A stretch of 64,000 nt of DNA from ZC4RG25 sp023428365 (lineage in GTDB: Bacteria; Pseudomonadota; Alphaproteobacteria; Rhizobiales; Hyphomicrobiaceae): contig JBNOAI010000002.1 of assembly GCA_050283925.1 (NCBI GenBank), positions 476,171 to 540,170 of the forward strand, read 5' to 3'. A program made the translations under genes and the position numbers. Positions 1 through 8,334 of this stretch are shown piece after piece; the first letter of the stretch is position 1, and every line of letters begins with the position of its first letter. The notes beneath the pieces are model-generated. The model was not told the origin of the DNA. It saw only the letters and a program-made list of their open reading frames with translations, and ran no database searches.

Positions 1-783
1 CCTCGCCCAACTCCGTTGATCGCTATCCTCAACGCGCACTTCTCGCGCGCCTCCGACTTGGAACTGCCGGATCTTCTGACTGCAAGTCCGCGGGTGCCCA
101 TCGAAAGCTATCGTGACAGTTTCGGGAACTGGTGCAGCCGGTTGGTTGCGCCGGCGGGATCCGTCACGCTCGGAACGAATGCCATTGTTCGTGACCCCGG
201 CACATCGGATCCTGCAGATTTGACCGCCCTTCAGCACACAGTCGAAACGCTGCCAGCCGAGACGCTGCAGTTCCTACTGGGCAGTCGCTACTGTGAAACC
301 GACCGCCTGTCCGACGAGGCATGGCGTCTTTTCGGAGCGACCCCCTTGGGATGGCGCCGCGTGCAGGCGATCTGTGATTTCGTCCATACTCACATTACGT
401 TTGGATACGAATACTCTCGCGCCACGCGAACGGCCTACGACGCGTATACGGATCCCCGAGGGGTCTGTAGAGATTTTGCCCATCTAGCGATCACGTTCTG
501 TCGGTGTCTAAACATTCCTGCGCGCTACTGCACGGGCTACGTCAGCGATATTGGCCTCCCACCACCCTATGCTCCAATGGATTTTGCGGCTTGGATGGAG
601 GTCTATCTCGGTGGCCGATGGCACACCTTCGACCCGCGCAACAACGCGCCCCGTATCGGACGAATCCTCATTGCCTATGGACGTGATGCCGCCGACGTGC
701 CGCTCACACATATCTTCGGATACGGTGACTTGCGCGGATTCCGAGTCTGGACCGATGAGCCTGCCGACCCGCGTGAAATCTAA
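1..783 (+). CDS. Transglutaminase-like family protein (5' end outside window)
   Basis: The reading frame is open from base 1, and the first in-frame start (TTG at 16) is not credible, so the gene begins upstream. The C-terminal half carries a transglutaminase-like core: GVCRDFAH with the nucleophilic Cys, then MDFAAWMEVYLGGRW and a conserved TFDPRNN containing the Asp. The slot before AW, where classical members have the catalytic His, is Ala here; I recall close relatives in alphaproteobacteria with Ser or Ala at this place, so it may be a subfamily trait. An N-terminal beta-rich domain (TGT_N type) is expected upstream. Role unknown; such proteins are usually cytoplasmic peptidase- or transglutaminase-fold enzymes. 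Confidence 0.85.
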   Translation, partial: PRPTPLIAILNAHFSRASDLELPDLLTASPRVPIESYRDSFGNWCSRLVAPAGSVTLGTNAIVRDPGTSDPADLTALQHTVETLPAETLQFLLGSRYCETDRLSDEAWRLFGATPLGWRRVQAICDFVHTHITFGYEYSRATRTAYDAYTDPRGVCRDFAHLAITFCRCLNIPARYCTGYVSDIGLPPPYAPMDFAAWMEVYLGGRWHTFDPRNNAPRIGRILIAYGRDAADVPLTHIFGYGDLRGFRVWTDEPADPREI

Positions 784-962
784 ATCCAAATACTCGTTGC
801 GGCGGCCACTGGAGTCACGAGCAGCACTGCGCGCTTGTTCGGTGGTCGGGAAGGCATGCGATCGATCGGTAGTCCTCGTACGTGCAGGCGGGGGTGCCGA
901 GGATGGCGCCCCTACTCGTCGTGAGTTAGTTATTCGTCCGAGGCGAAGACCCGTTCACACGC

Positions 963-1412
963 TTATCGTGCAGCAGTGGTGGGATCTTTCCACTGGGGAG
1001 CGTTCTGTAGCGACTCCTTGGTGGCATTGACACGCACAATGAACGACCCCCGTTGCGTCAGGGCGCTGCTGTCGCGTTCGATATTCCGTGAACTAAAAGT
1101 CACCGCTACATGATGCTCGCCGATTCCGAGAAAGCCGCCGACTCCAACGACCGCGGCAACGATCTGACCATCAGGGGATAACACAAGATCATCGATCTCG
1201 CCGATGCTCTCGTCGGCAGTGTTGCGGACCGTAGCACCGATCAAGCTGCGTGCACGGAAATCACCCTGCTGCTGCGTGTAATATGCAAATTGGTTATCTG
1301 CGGTGGTAACTGCGGGTGGAGAGGTAGCGGGCGGCGTTGTTGTTTGTGCTTGGGCTACGGCGGCGGATGAAATGGTCAGGATACTCAAGATTGCGACAGA
1401 CATAGGTTTCAT
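963..1412 (-). CDS. Secreted PRC-barrel domain protein
   Basis: 149 residues. An N-terminal signal peptide (hydrophobic core about 5-20, cleavage near AQA/QTTT) is followed by a Thr/Pro-rich linker and a PRC-barrel domain (about 50-135) with the usual RSLIGATVRN, IGEIDDLVL and GVGGFLGIGEHHVAV signatures. Export predicts a periplasmic location. PRC-barrel proteins of this type are common stress-associated genes in rhizobia; no precise function is known. A second, cytoplasmic PRC-barrel gene lies at 53809-54210 and shares the GGFLGIGE segment. The neighbouring kinase gene at 1579-2634 lies on the same strand upstream, with a 166-bp gap. Confidence 0.85.
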   Translation of the reverse strand: MKPMSVAILSILTISSAAVAQAQTTTPPATSPPAVTTADNQFAYYTQQQGDFRARSLIGATVRNTADESIGEIDDLVLSPDGQIVAAVVGVGGFLGIGEHHVAVTFSSRNIERDSSALTQRGSFIVRVNATKESLQNAPQWKDPTTAAR

Positions 1413-1578
1413 TTCAGTACTCCAGTAGAAATTAAAATCTCAATCAAGAAACTAACGCTCTGGTCATAGCTTGTGTTCCTCGGCACCGGTCCTTTGATGG
1501 TTGCCGCCACGTAACGGTGATGTGTGATTCCCAACGTCCGAGCGAAGAATTGAGGGTTCTCGAGCGGAGCCGGAGGCT

Positions 1579-2634
1579 TCACGCGGCCGTAGGCAGCACG
1601 TGAGGAGTTCTATGAATGACCGACAGCGTGGTGCCGTCTTGACTACTAGCAATCTCGACGTGGGCATCAAGCTGCTGAGCCAGAGCATTGACGATGCTAG
1701 TACCGAGACCGGTCGTAACTGCGGCGTCACCGCTCGGCTTGCCAACGCCGTTATCCGCAATCCCAAGCGTCCAGTCCGTTCCCTTCACTTCGTAGGAGAC
1801 ATTGATCCGACGGTCTTCTTTGTCCTCTGGAAATGCATGCTTGAGGGCGTTAAGCACGCCTTCGGTGACAATGAGGCCGACGCTGACGGCGTCGGACGAT
1901 GAAAGGCTGCCTTCGTCGGCAACAACCTCCAAAGCTACCGGGCGGTTATCATTGATCATCGAGTGGGCCAGCGTCGCGCATAACTTCGACAAGTAGGGCC
2001 GGAGAGCTATCCGCTCCCCCTTTCCGGTGGCCTGCAGATGCTCTTGCACTGCTGCAACCGACATAACACGCTTGTGGGCATCTCGCAGATGATGCCGGGT
2101 TTCCTCCGACTGAACCGTGCTCGCCTTCAATAGAAGGATGCTGGCGATAATCTGCAGGCTATTGGCGATGCGGTGCTGCATTTCTTCAATGAGCAGCTCC
2201 TTTTGGCGTAGCAGAAGCTGCAGGTCGCGTTCCACCGCCCGCTGTTGCGTGACATCCTCGATGGCCAGCAGAAGCGTCGTATGGTTATTGCCCTCATAGA
2301 AGACCTTACGGGCATTGAGAAGCATGATGCGCCGACCGATATCCGGGAATTCGTGGTCGACCTCGTATCCCTCCAGCACGGCATGGTCGGGCACGATTTT
2401 CTCCAGCAGTTCGCGCAACGCTGGGATATTCCATTGACCATTGCCTAAGGCATAGAGCATCCGGCCTTGAGTGTCTTGCCGATTGACACGGAAAGTCATG
2501 TAGAAGGAGCGGCTTGCTGCGACGACGCGGAGATCCTCGTCCAGAACCAGCAAAGGTTCGCGCACGGTGTCAACAATGGCCTGCGCGAGCGCGCGCGCGT
2601 CTTCAACGTCGGCAAACGGCTTGCTCTGTGTCAT
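1579..2634 (-). CDS. PAS-containing HisKA_2-type sensor histidine kinase
   Basis: 351 residues with no membrane segment. A PAS domain covers roughly 15-135 (LLVLDEDLRVVAAS near its start). The dimerisation/phosphoacceptor helix of the HisKA_2 family follows, with the phosphorylated His in EEMQHRIANSLQIIASIL (about 155-172). The C-terminal HATPase domain shows an N-box (EGVLNALKHAF), the G1 box DNGVG and the later GLGTSIV. Such cytoplasmic kinases often feed alphaproteobacterial general stress signalling (PhyR-type); no response regulator lies adjacent here. The start is ATG at 2634. Confidence 0.88.
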   Translation of the reverse strand: MTQSKPFADVEDARALAQAIVDTVREPLLVLDEDLRVVAASRSFYMTFRVNRQDTQGRMLYALGNGQWNIPALRELLEKIVPDHAVLEGYEVDHEFPDIGRRIMLLNARKVFYEGNNHTTLLLAIEDVTQQRAVERDLQLLLRQKELLIEEMQHRIANSLQIIASILLLKASTVQSEETRHHLRDAHKRVMSVAAVQEHLQATGKGERIALRPYLSKLCATLAHSMINDNRPVALEVVADEGSLSSSDAVSVGLIVTEGVLNALKHAFPEDKEDRRINVSYEVKGTDWTLGIADNGVGKPSGDAAVTTGLGTSIVNALAQQLDAHVEIASSQDGTTLSVIHRTPHVLPTAA

Positions 2635-2810
2635 GGGTTTTCTAATTTAAACATCATTTCCCTGCTGAGAGCCGACTTGACCGTGCGCTACCAGAACAAT
2701 TTCGAGTCGGGACTGTAGCGTTTCCAATCGCTTCAGGGCGCGCCAAAGTCGTTTACTGACCGCACCAGAAGTGGATTGGGGCATTGATATTCAGTTTGCT
2801 TCCTTTAATG

Positions 2811-2843
2811 GAAAAAGGAAAGCGGAGGGTTGGTCCGCTTTCC
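2811..2843 (-). terminator. Rho-independent terminator
   Basis: A perfect 10-bp inverted repeat (GGAAAGCGGA at 2817-2826, TCCGCTTTCC at 2834-2843) has a 7-nt loop. Read on the minus strand it is followed by a run of Ts (2812-2816). It sits 22 bp beyond the TGA at 2865, the end of the longer form of the secreted protein gene, which supports that longer form as the ancestral transcript. Confidence 0.85.
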
Positions 2844-2864
2844 CGAATATCTATCGAAAAATGA

Positions 2865-2978
2865 TCAGCGATGATTACCGCGGTTTCCACCGCCACGATT
2901 GCCCCCGCCACGGTTCACGTGTCCGCCGCCACGATCTCCTCGGCTAACGTGCCGGTCACCGCGATAGGAGCGTTGACT
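2865..2978 (-). other. In-frame Gly/Arg-rich tail downstream of an amber codon
   Basis: Continuation of the 3236 reading frame after TAG. It carries a low-complexity tail (RGGG, NRGGGNRGG repeats) and ends with TGA just before the terminator at 2843. Length and frame fit a 123-codon ancestral gene. It has no start codon or ribosome binding site of its own. Confidence 0.65.
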
Positions 2979-3236
2979 CTATCCACGGCGCCCAGGGCCG
3001 ATGTAGATGCCGAAACTCGGCGTCCTGTCCTGGTAATAGTAGCTTGATCCGCAGCTCACGATTCCACGACGCACATTGCGATGACCACGACGGCAGTCGC
3101 GATGAAATCCGTGCACCGTTTCGACGTTGGACTGCGCCTCGATTGGCGCCGCGGTGAAAGGCGCTGCATTTGTGCTTAAGCTTGCGCCGCATAAAACAGC
3201 ACCCGCCACAAGCGTCGCTGAAAGAAACGTTCTCAT
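2979..3236 (-). CDS. Small secreted basic protein, ended by an in-frame amber codon
   Basis: 85 residues as read. ATG at 3236 has GGAGG five bases upstream. The N terminus is a clear signal peptide (RTFLSATLVAGAVLCGASLSTNAA, cleavage near NAA). The mature part is rich in His, Arg and Cys with FHRDCRRGHRNVRRG and SSYYYQD. The frame meets TAG at 2979-2981 but then stays open for 37 more codons to TGA at 2865, encoding a Gly/Arg/Asn-rich repeat tail typical of this rhizobial family. The gene is therefore truncated by a point mutation, read through, or mis-sequenced at one base. Function unknown; probably periplasmic or surface. Confidence 0.7.
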   Translation of the reverse strand: MRTFLSATLVAGAVLCGASLSTNAAPFTAAPIEAQSNVETVHGFHRDCRRGHRNVRRGIVSCGSSYYYQDRTPSFGIYIGPGRRG

Positions 3237-3364
3237 CAAAACCTCCAAGGTTGTGAGAACAACCACCTGGGAGTGGCAACGTTCCGTACAGATATTTCCA
3301 GCGCGTGCTGATTTGCGCCTTCCTAATTCTCGTAATTCTCCTCCCAACTGCTACGTTGCATGCC

Positions 3365-3604
3365 TCAATGATCCGCTCCGTTTGCAATGAACTGCGCCCG
3401 TCGTGATGCGTAGGCGGCAATCTTCCAGGGTGCTCGCGTGCCGATCCCTGCCATATCGACAACTGCGGCGAGAATTGCAGCAGTAATCTGCGGGCTCGGG
3501 CTGGAATAACCGCTCCTGACGGAATTATAGACGCTAAGCAGCATATCGGTGTCACCAGCGGTGAAACCGGCCAATGCAATTTGTTGGCGTGGGGATTTGA
3601 TCAT
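3365..3604 (-). CDS. Small hypothetical protein, paralogue of the protein at 55402
   Basis: 79 residues from ATG 3604, preceded by AAGGAG at a good distance. It aligns along most of its length with the product of 55402-55698: SPRQQIALAGFTAGDTDMLL here against TPHQRLASAGFSPQETDILI there, then VYNSV/IYDSV and MAGIG/MAGAG. It is a soluble, mostly helical protein of unknown function. This is one of three members of the family in the window; the third is a fragment at 4700-4822. Confidence 0.65.
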   Translation of the reverse strand: MIKSPRQQIALAGFTAGDTDMLLSVYNSVRSGYSSPSPQITAAILAAVVDMAGIGTRAPWKIAAYASRRAQFIANGADH

Positions 3605-3815
3605 TATCGTGCTCCTTCGCACTCAAAAACAGGCGGGAGCAATTCGTATATGTACTCTCTGTCAGCGACGCCTGCGGAAGGCCGTATGTCGCCAATGGTT
3701 GAATTATAGCACGACAAGTCAGTAATAGCGAATGTATTCCTGGCGTCGTCTTTAGGCGGCAATTGCATTCAAAGCGCTAAATCCCCATATGTTTTGAGTT
3801 GACCGGAGGTGTCGC

Positions 3816-4001
3816 ATGGTGACGCGCAAGCTTGACACTAATGAACGGCAGACAATTGCAGAGATGCGACGCATCAAAGAGGTGGCAGCTCACCCGCGTA
3901 AGATGATCGCCGTGCGGGTGAATGGCGAAACCAATGAAAATGGAGAGCCTGTGGTGACGGTTCGTTACGTCGGCGAGCGCCGTCCAAAGTGCGACCGTTA
4001 G
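3816..4001 (+). CDS. Small hypothetical protein
   Basis: 61 residues. ATG at 3816 is preceded by GGAGG six to seven bases upstream. The product is charged, with a helical N-terminal half (DTNERQTIAEMRRIKEVAAH) and a predicted beta-rich end (VRVNGETNENGEPVVTVRYV). No recognised domain. Intergenic AT-rich sequence precedes it, so it probably has its own promoter. Confidence 0.5.
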   Translation: MVTRKLDTNERQTIAEMRRIKEVAAHPRKMIAVRVNGETNENGEPVVTVRYVGERRPKCDR

Positions 4002-4046
4002 AGCATCATTTGCACCATAGATTTCCTGGCTTTCTGAGGCGAGAAT

Positions 4047-4370
4047 ATGCGTGATACATATCTCGATAATGTGCGCGCTCAGCTCGACTATCTCGGAGAG
4101 CGGTATCAGCCCCAATATAAATCAAACGTTCGATTTTACATTAAGCCGTCAACGGCGCCGGATAGCAAACGACCAAGTCGTCTGCTGGTCGTCGAGTATG
4201 ACAAAGTGCCAATTGATCACCCTTGGCGCTCAGGTGTAATTCCCAGGGAATGGACGCGAGACGATGTGCTTAGACTAGTTTTTTCTCAAACACCTTACAG
4301 CCATCCGCCATGGGAATTCGGTGCCCGTGTCCATGGATCACTTAGTCTGCGTTGGCCGTTCGATCCTTAG
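4047..4370 (+). CDS. Hypothetical protein
   Basis: 107 residues; ATG at 4047 follows a GAGGCGAG Shine-Dalgarno-like stretch. It is soluble and rich in aromatic residues and proline, with WTRDDVLRLVF near the C terminus. No family recognised. It lies 45 bp after the gene at 3816 and may share its transcript. Confidence 0.45.
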   Translation: MRDTYLDNVRAQLDYLGERYQPQYKSNVRFYIKPSTAPDSKRPSRLLVVEYDKVPIDHPWRSGVIPREWTRDDVLRLVFSQTPYSHPPWEFGARVHGSLSLRWPFDP

Positions 4371-4627
4371 GAGTTGCGGAGCACCCTAGGCAAGGATCTT
4401 CCATATTGGCCGGGGTTCCTCGAGTTGACCGCCCCTAGAAGAGCGCGAGACGGGACGTTCCTGATGTCGCGCTGGGTCGCTATGGACGGTGACGCTGGAG
4501 CGGCCTGCGCGATTGGGATGGAGGAGAAGGACTTGTGGAGGGGCAGAGAACTGATCTGTTCATCGTTCGGCGCGGGAACCGATGCGTTCGGAACAAGAAT
4601 GTTCGGCTTCAGCCTAACTCACCGGGC

Positions 4628-4892
4628 GTCGTCATTCCCCGGAAAGCATCCGGCAGCCACAGCCACAGTTGCAATAGAGTGGCCATCTGGACAACACGGG
4701 CGCCAGATCGTCATCGACCGAGAAACTCACCGCCTACTTCGGGCACGAGACGCCGCGCTCGCCAAATACGGCTCGTCCGCACTGCTGGCTAACAACGACA
4801 AGGATGACGATCATCCGGAGCGCCAGCGGCGGCCTGAGCATCAATCAGCTGAACGTTACAGGCCCTCTCGATGGCTGCCACCAGAATGTTAA
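4628..4892 (+). pseudogene. Rearranged fragment of the 55402-type gene and its upstream region
   Basis: Bases 4628-4680 match 55219-55270, a stretch lying outside the coding gene in the second locus. Bases 4700-4822 match 55562-55680, which code the C-terminal half (RDAALAKYG then LLADNDKDDDHPE). In the second locus these segments are about 290 bp apart; here they are joined. This looks like a deletion derivative of a duplicated locus. An open frame runs across the junction to 4892, with no convincing start. Confidence 0.6.
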
Positions 4893-4934
4893 GATAGCAG
4901 CCTGGAAAATTTGATCAGTTGACCGCCCGAACGT

Positions 4935-5130
4935 TCACTTGGCTTTCACTACTGCGATTGCCGTTAGCTTCGCATCGGCTGCTTTCTCTTCGTCCAAAGT
5001 CTGCTCGAGAATCCGCACTGCATCGGCGCGTCCCATCTGGTTCGCCCACGCGATCAGAGTTCCGTACCGTGTGATCTCGTAGTCTGCAAACCCAGCTTTC
5101 GTACTGTCGGTTGGGTAAGCGGCCTCTAAG
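4935..5130 (-). pseudogene. C-terminal remnant of a DUF892 (YciE/YciF) ferritin-like protein
   Basis: On the minus strand one frame reads FADYEITRYGTLIAWANQMG, then AVRILEQTLDEEKAADAKLT, ending at TGA 4935. This is the last helix pair of the DUF892 family, where ITRYGTLIAWA and LDEEKAAD are typical. The N-terminal helices and any start are missing: upstream the frame runs into the end of the small membrane protein gene at 5138. A full-length DUF892-like gene is at 47593. Confidence 0.7.
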
Positions 5131-5137
5131 TTTCAGG

Positions 5138-5326
5138 CTAGGATCTGAGCCATAGCTCAAAAACAGCAATTATGCCGACTAGGGCAAAGATCGATACGCC
5201 CACGATGATGTCTGGCGAGACACCGCCAATAATTACTGATGCTAAGAAGCCAAAGGTAAGCGCCACCGTCAACGTGCGCGAACCTGTCAATAACGCCTTG
5301 TATTTCAGGCTGGGATCAAGGCCCAT
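5138..5326 (-). CDS. Small two-helix membrane protein
   Basis: 62 residues from ATG 5326, with CCGGAG about nine bases upstream. Two hydrophobic segments (about 20-36 and 40-56) predict an inner-membrane hairpin with a short cytoplasmic start (GLDPSLKYKALL). The first 25 bases of the gene recur imperfectly just beyond its stop (about 5130-5155), suggesting a second copy once stood there before the DUF892 remnant. Function unknown. Confidence 0.55.
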   Translation of the reverse strand: MGLDPSLKYKALLTGSRTLTVALTFGFLASVIIGGVSPDIIVGVSIFALVGIIAVFELWLRS

Positions 5327-5435
5327 AATTGAACTCCGGAGAGCGGCGGCAACAAACCGTTGTGATCACGGCGTTGTCTCAAAGCAATGCAATTCTTCGA
5401 AGTTAACGTACAGCTCTGTCGAAAGATGCATTCTA

Positions 5436-5651
5436 TTATTTTTTGGCGACAGGCATTAATGCTCCGGCGTTCTCAAGTCGCGACGTACTGCGGTTCCAAA
5501 TGTGCTGAGAACCACAATGAGGACACTGCACTGTCAGCTCTTGCGTGGGCAGCGTGCGAAGGCTCAATTCGTCGCACTCGAAACCCAGGCTAAAGTCCAG
5601 TCCCGTCTGGGGACAGCAGCAGACAACTAGTCCGCTTTTTGCGTTTGTCAC
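5436..5651 (-). CDS. Small zinc-ribbon-like protein
   Basis: 71 residues from GTG 5651, which has GGAG at suitable distance; TTG at 5687 would add 12 residues. It contains CCCPQTGLDF and CPHCGSQHIW, the two knuckles of a small zinc ribbon that is widespread in Bradyrhizobium relatives (pattern CPxTG, then CPxCGxxHxW). Probably cytoplasmic, function unknown. Confidence 0.6.
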   Translation of the reverse strand: MTNAKSGLVVCCCPQTGLDFSLGFECDELSLRTLPTQELTVQCPHCGSQHIWNRSTSRLENAGALMPVAKK

Positions 5652-5713
5652 TACACGCTCCGTTGCGGGGCATATCCGAACGCGCAAATATCGTTTTGTA
5701 GCTGAGGCTGTAC

Positions 5714-5895
5714 CTACGACGTGACCTTCGCTGCCTTCATTATGCCTCTAAGCTGTTTGAGCAGAGACATACCGGCGATCTGGGAGAGGTATAACCCTCT
5801 CTGCCCAAAATGCGGCGGATATCACTGATTGATGCGCAGTCTCCAGATTTGGCGAGATCAAATGCGCGCTCAATCGTGGTCCTGTCGTTATTCAT
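5714..5895 (-). pseudogene. Frameshifted small helical protein gene
   Basis: From ATG 5895 the frame reads RTTIERAFDLAKSGDCASIS, then DIRRILGREGY. The other frame continues with SLLKQLRGIMKAAK to TAG at 5714-5716. Together these match a small rhizobial protein of about 60 residues that I recall (TIERAFELA, REGY, KQLRALI). The shift lies near 5790, and the overall length is not a multiple of three. No ribosome binding site is evident. Confidence 0.45.
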
Positions 5896-6109
5896 TTGTT
5901 AGATGTGGTGTCCAATGTAGTGAACTACAATGCCCCTTGCCGCTCATCGGTCCTGCCCATCACGATGCAGATGCGGCTTCGACTTCATTTGAGTGCTTTG
6001 CAGATCACCACACGCTACGCCTGCCCTGTGTATGCCTACACTCCTGCAGCTCAAAGACTGCCCCCAACGTGAGGGGGCAGCCAGGTTAGCAACCGCGACG
6101 TGTTGGCTG

Positions 6110-6316
6110 TTAGAGCTGCCGCCCATTCGCGAAAGCGTCAACATCCTTCCGAGCTTGCGCCTCGTCCAAATTGTACTTGGATTGCACCAGCGCGACGAGA
6201 TCTTCGGTCTTCGTAAGGGCGCCAGCTTCCTGAGTGGTGATTTTATCCCATTTCTGAGAAATTCCGCTGCGCATTCCGCTTTTATTTATGTTCGATGATT
6301 GTGCATTATTTGACAT
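6110..6316 (-). CDS. CsbD-like stress protein
   Basis: 68 residues from ATG 6316, with GGAG six bases upstream. The sequence has the ISQKWDKIT motif, then DLVALVQSKYNLDEAQARKD and a DVDAFANG end, as in short CsbD-related proteins of rhizobia. Soluble and helical; usually induced by general stress. It stands alone between a decayed gene and the CBASS remnant. Confidence 0.65.
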   Translation of the reverse strand: MSNNAQSSNINKSGMRSGISQKWDKITTQEAGALTKTEDLVALVQSKYNLDEAQARKDVDAFANGRQL

Positions 6317-6505
6317 AACAATCTCCAAAGTATGATTTTCTAAAATCGTAGCTGAACATAATCCAAGCTACAATTTGAAGTGTGCGCTTGTTTCTACGTC
6401 CAGTCCACCACCAACTCTTTGCTTGGCGATAATAAATACTTGGCCCAGGGGGTGTTAAATGACCTCTCGGTCCCCAACGCGCACGAGAATAGTTCCGGAG
6501 CTTGC

Positions 6506-7286
6506 TCAGCAAGGTAACCCGGATGCGAAGCTAACCAGCAGAATACCTGCATGTTTCAGATACTTCAGCACCGAGCATTGATGATAGGGGAAAGACGTGT
6601 AGCCTATCACATCTGGCCGCTCGATGGTGATTTGCTGCGGTGCCAGCGTGAACACCGAGAAGTGCCGCGCGTCCCCCCGTTCGATTCTACGGCCCACGTT
6701 GAGCGCGAACTGGCGACGCAGATTCTCCTGCTGGAAGTGCCAATACTCGGGCTCATGGTCTTTGTAGCGCGATCCGACGAGTTCGAGGTCGATCGGGTCT
6801 ATCGACGCGGGATACCGATGTGGGAAGAGCGCCTCCTGCATGTCGGGGAGCGAAGAAAGCGCTTCGTTGGTGCCAATATTGGCACCAAAACGGACAATGT
6901 GGGTTGCTTTGTCTGCTTGCACGGCGTTCTGAAGGCGCATGCGCTGCTCATGCTCCTGCTTCATCGCCCGAAGGACTTCGACGTTGTATTTCGCTGGCTT
7001 GTCGTCGACGAGATCGTGGCATGGCTTGCAAAGCAGCATGAAATTGGCTGCGTCGTAGATATCGCCGGGGCGTTCCTTCTCATCGCTGCGAGGACCACGC
7101 TGGCTGAACGGATAGATATGCGCATGTTCCGAGAAGTTGCCGCCTTCGAGGGGCAAGGGGGTGAAAGAGGTGGTTGTTACAGCCGCGAAATTCGCAGCGC
7201 GCCGCGGACGCGGCTGCAAGCTGGATCTTGGTCGCCTGAGGAATCTTCCGCGAAGGTTTCTTGTCGCGATTGGCGGGCTTGCCCAT
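6506..7286 (-). pseudogene. cap5: Decayed Cap5-type CBASS effector (HNH-SAVED)
   Basis: From ATG 7286 the frame reads QLAAASAARCEFRGCNNHLF, the N-terminal zinc/HNH entry of Cap5. A one-base frameshift near 7150-7160 moves the rest into another frame: GGNFSEHAHIYPFSQRGPR, then NFMLLCKPCHDLVDD, completing the HNH nuclease. The SAVED domain begins (HFSVFTLAPQQ) but homology stops there and the frame ends at 6506, so most of the cyclic-nucleotide sensor is missing. Family members are about 390 residues. No cyclic nucleotide synthase is nearby, so the system is dead here. Confidence 0.75.
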
Positions 7287-7319
7287 GGTCCTAGTCCAAA
7301 TCCGGGAGCGTTGCCACGA

Positions 7320-7607
7320 CCACGCCCTGAACTTGGAAATCGCGTCGGAGTATGAGTGACAGTTGAATCCACGGTCCGGCCCTTCCTCCTGCATGCGCAA
7401 AAGCTGAAGCGAGCGATCACCACGCCGTCTCAGATACCCATGCTCGATGAGCCGATCGATGATGTTCGCAGCCGAGCGCGGAGAGGAGAAGCCAAGCTCG
7501 GCGTCCAGATCGCGCACTGAACGCCCCGCGCCCGTATGCACGATACGGTTACGAATGAAGGTCAGCGCCTTACGCTCCGTTGGACGAAGCCGCGAATCAG
7601 ATGTTCT
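7320..7607 (-). pseudogene. LexA-like winged-helix remnant
   Basis: The minus strand reads TERKALTFIRNRIV, then SVRDLDAELGFSSPRSAANI and YLRRRGDRSLQLLR. This is the N-terminal DNA-binding domain of a LexA-type repressor (RxIxxxxGFxSPRS). No peptidase domain follows and no ATG lies upstream before a stop; GTG at 7541 falls inside the domain. It sits directly upstream of the Cap5 remnant and was probably its regulator. Confidence 0.5.
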
Positions 7608-7649
7608 CTTGATCGATGTGTATGCCGTCGTATGTCAGTCAACAGCTTG

Positions 7650-7965
7650 ACGCGTATCGGCTCGCATTGACCTCGACGCGGCACGCCGTTGGTGCGTCGC
7701 ACGATGGCTACGCTATGCAAATAGCCAAGCGGTAGGGCAGCGAGGCAGGTAAGTGTTTGTCAGGTCCTCGTCCGCTTTAGCGGGGCTGCGAAGCTGAGGT
7801 ATGTGGAGATTTCCGCAGACTGTGCGGAGCGTCGATAGCAGACCACACCAAGACCAGCGCCTTCACATCGAAGCTTGGCCAGCGCAACCGTCCTACAGTG
7901 TGCATTCGGCGTCGCCCGTCCCGCGTGTATGCTATTCCTTATCGCTGAGGATCAGAGTGGTCGCG
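7650..7965. other. Stretch without a supported gene
   Basis: Between the LexA-like remnant and the left direct repeat I see only short frames with no ribosome binding site or recognisable homology. It is probably scar sequence of the hotspot. Confidence 0.5.
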
Positions 7966-8069
7966 GCTGGGTCATTGATCCTTGAAAAACCACGATAAAT
8001 TCCGGGTTCGAATCCTGTACGGTATGGATTCTATAAGCTTCTGAAATCGCTGAAAAATATATGGCGCGC
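7966..8069 (+). repeat. Left direct repeat of the tRNA-Glu hotspot
   Basis: About 89% identical to 13899-14002 by eye over its last 90 bases (ten mismatches and one indel). Both copies hold a T-arm-like stretch (CCGGGTTCGAATCC) and end in ATATATGGCG. In the right copy that end runs into the 3' end of tRNA-Glu. The 5.9 kb between the copies carries both intact divergent operons. Confidence 0.8.
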
Positions 8070-8334
8070 CGTACAGGATGAAACTGCGAACACCTATGTG
8101 ATTGAAGTAACAATATAAATTTTTTCGCTTAGTATGTCAGCAGCGCAGAATTGACCGCCTCTGGGCATTCGTTCCCACAACATGGTCAGCCGCGGCGATC
8201 CTCGGGGCTCAGATGTTAGGCCTCCAGGATATGTGCCGTGCTTCCAGATTCGATAGCAACAGAGCGAGCGGTGTGGCGCAGCGCGTAACAAAGTGACCGT
8301 GGACAAGTTGGCGAAGATCGGTGCGATGAGTATT
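8070..8334. other. Intergenic tail downstream of the ImmA/IrrE gene
   Basis: No credible gene. Frames here lack start signals and homology. The stretch separates the left repeat from the stop of the metallopeptidase gene. Confidence 0.4.

Noticed and set aside
551..1030. 159-codon plus-strand frame
   Set aside because: It overlaps the transglutaminase-like gene and PRC-barrel gene in other frames and has no homology or ribosome binding site.
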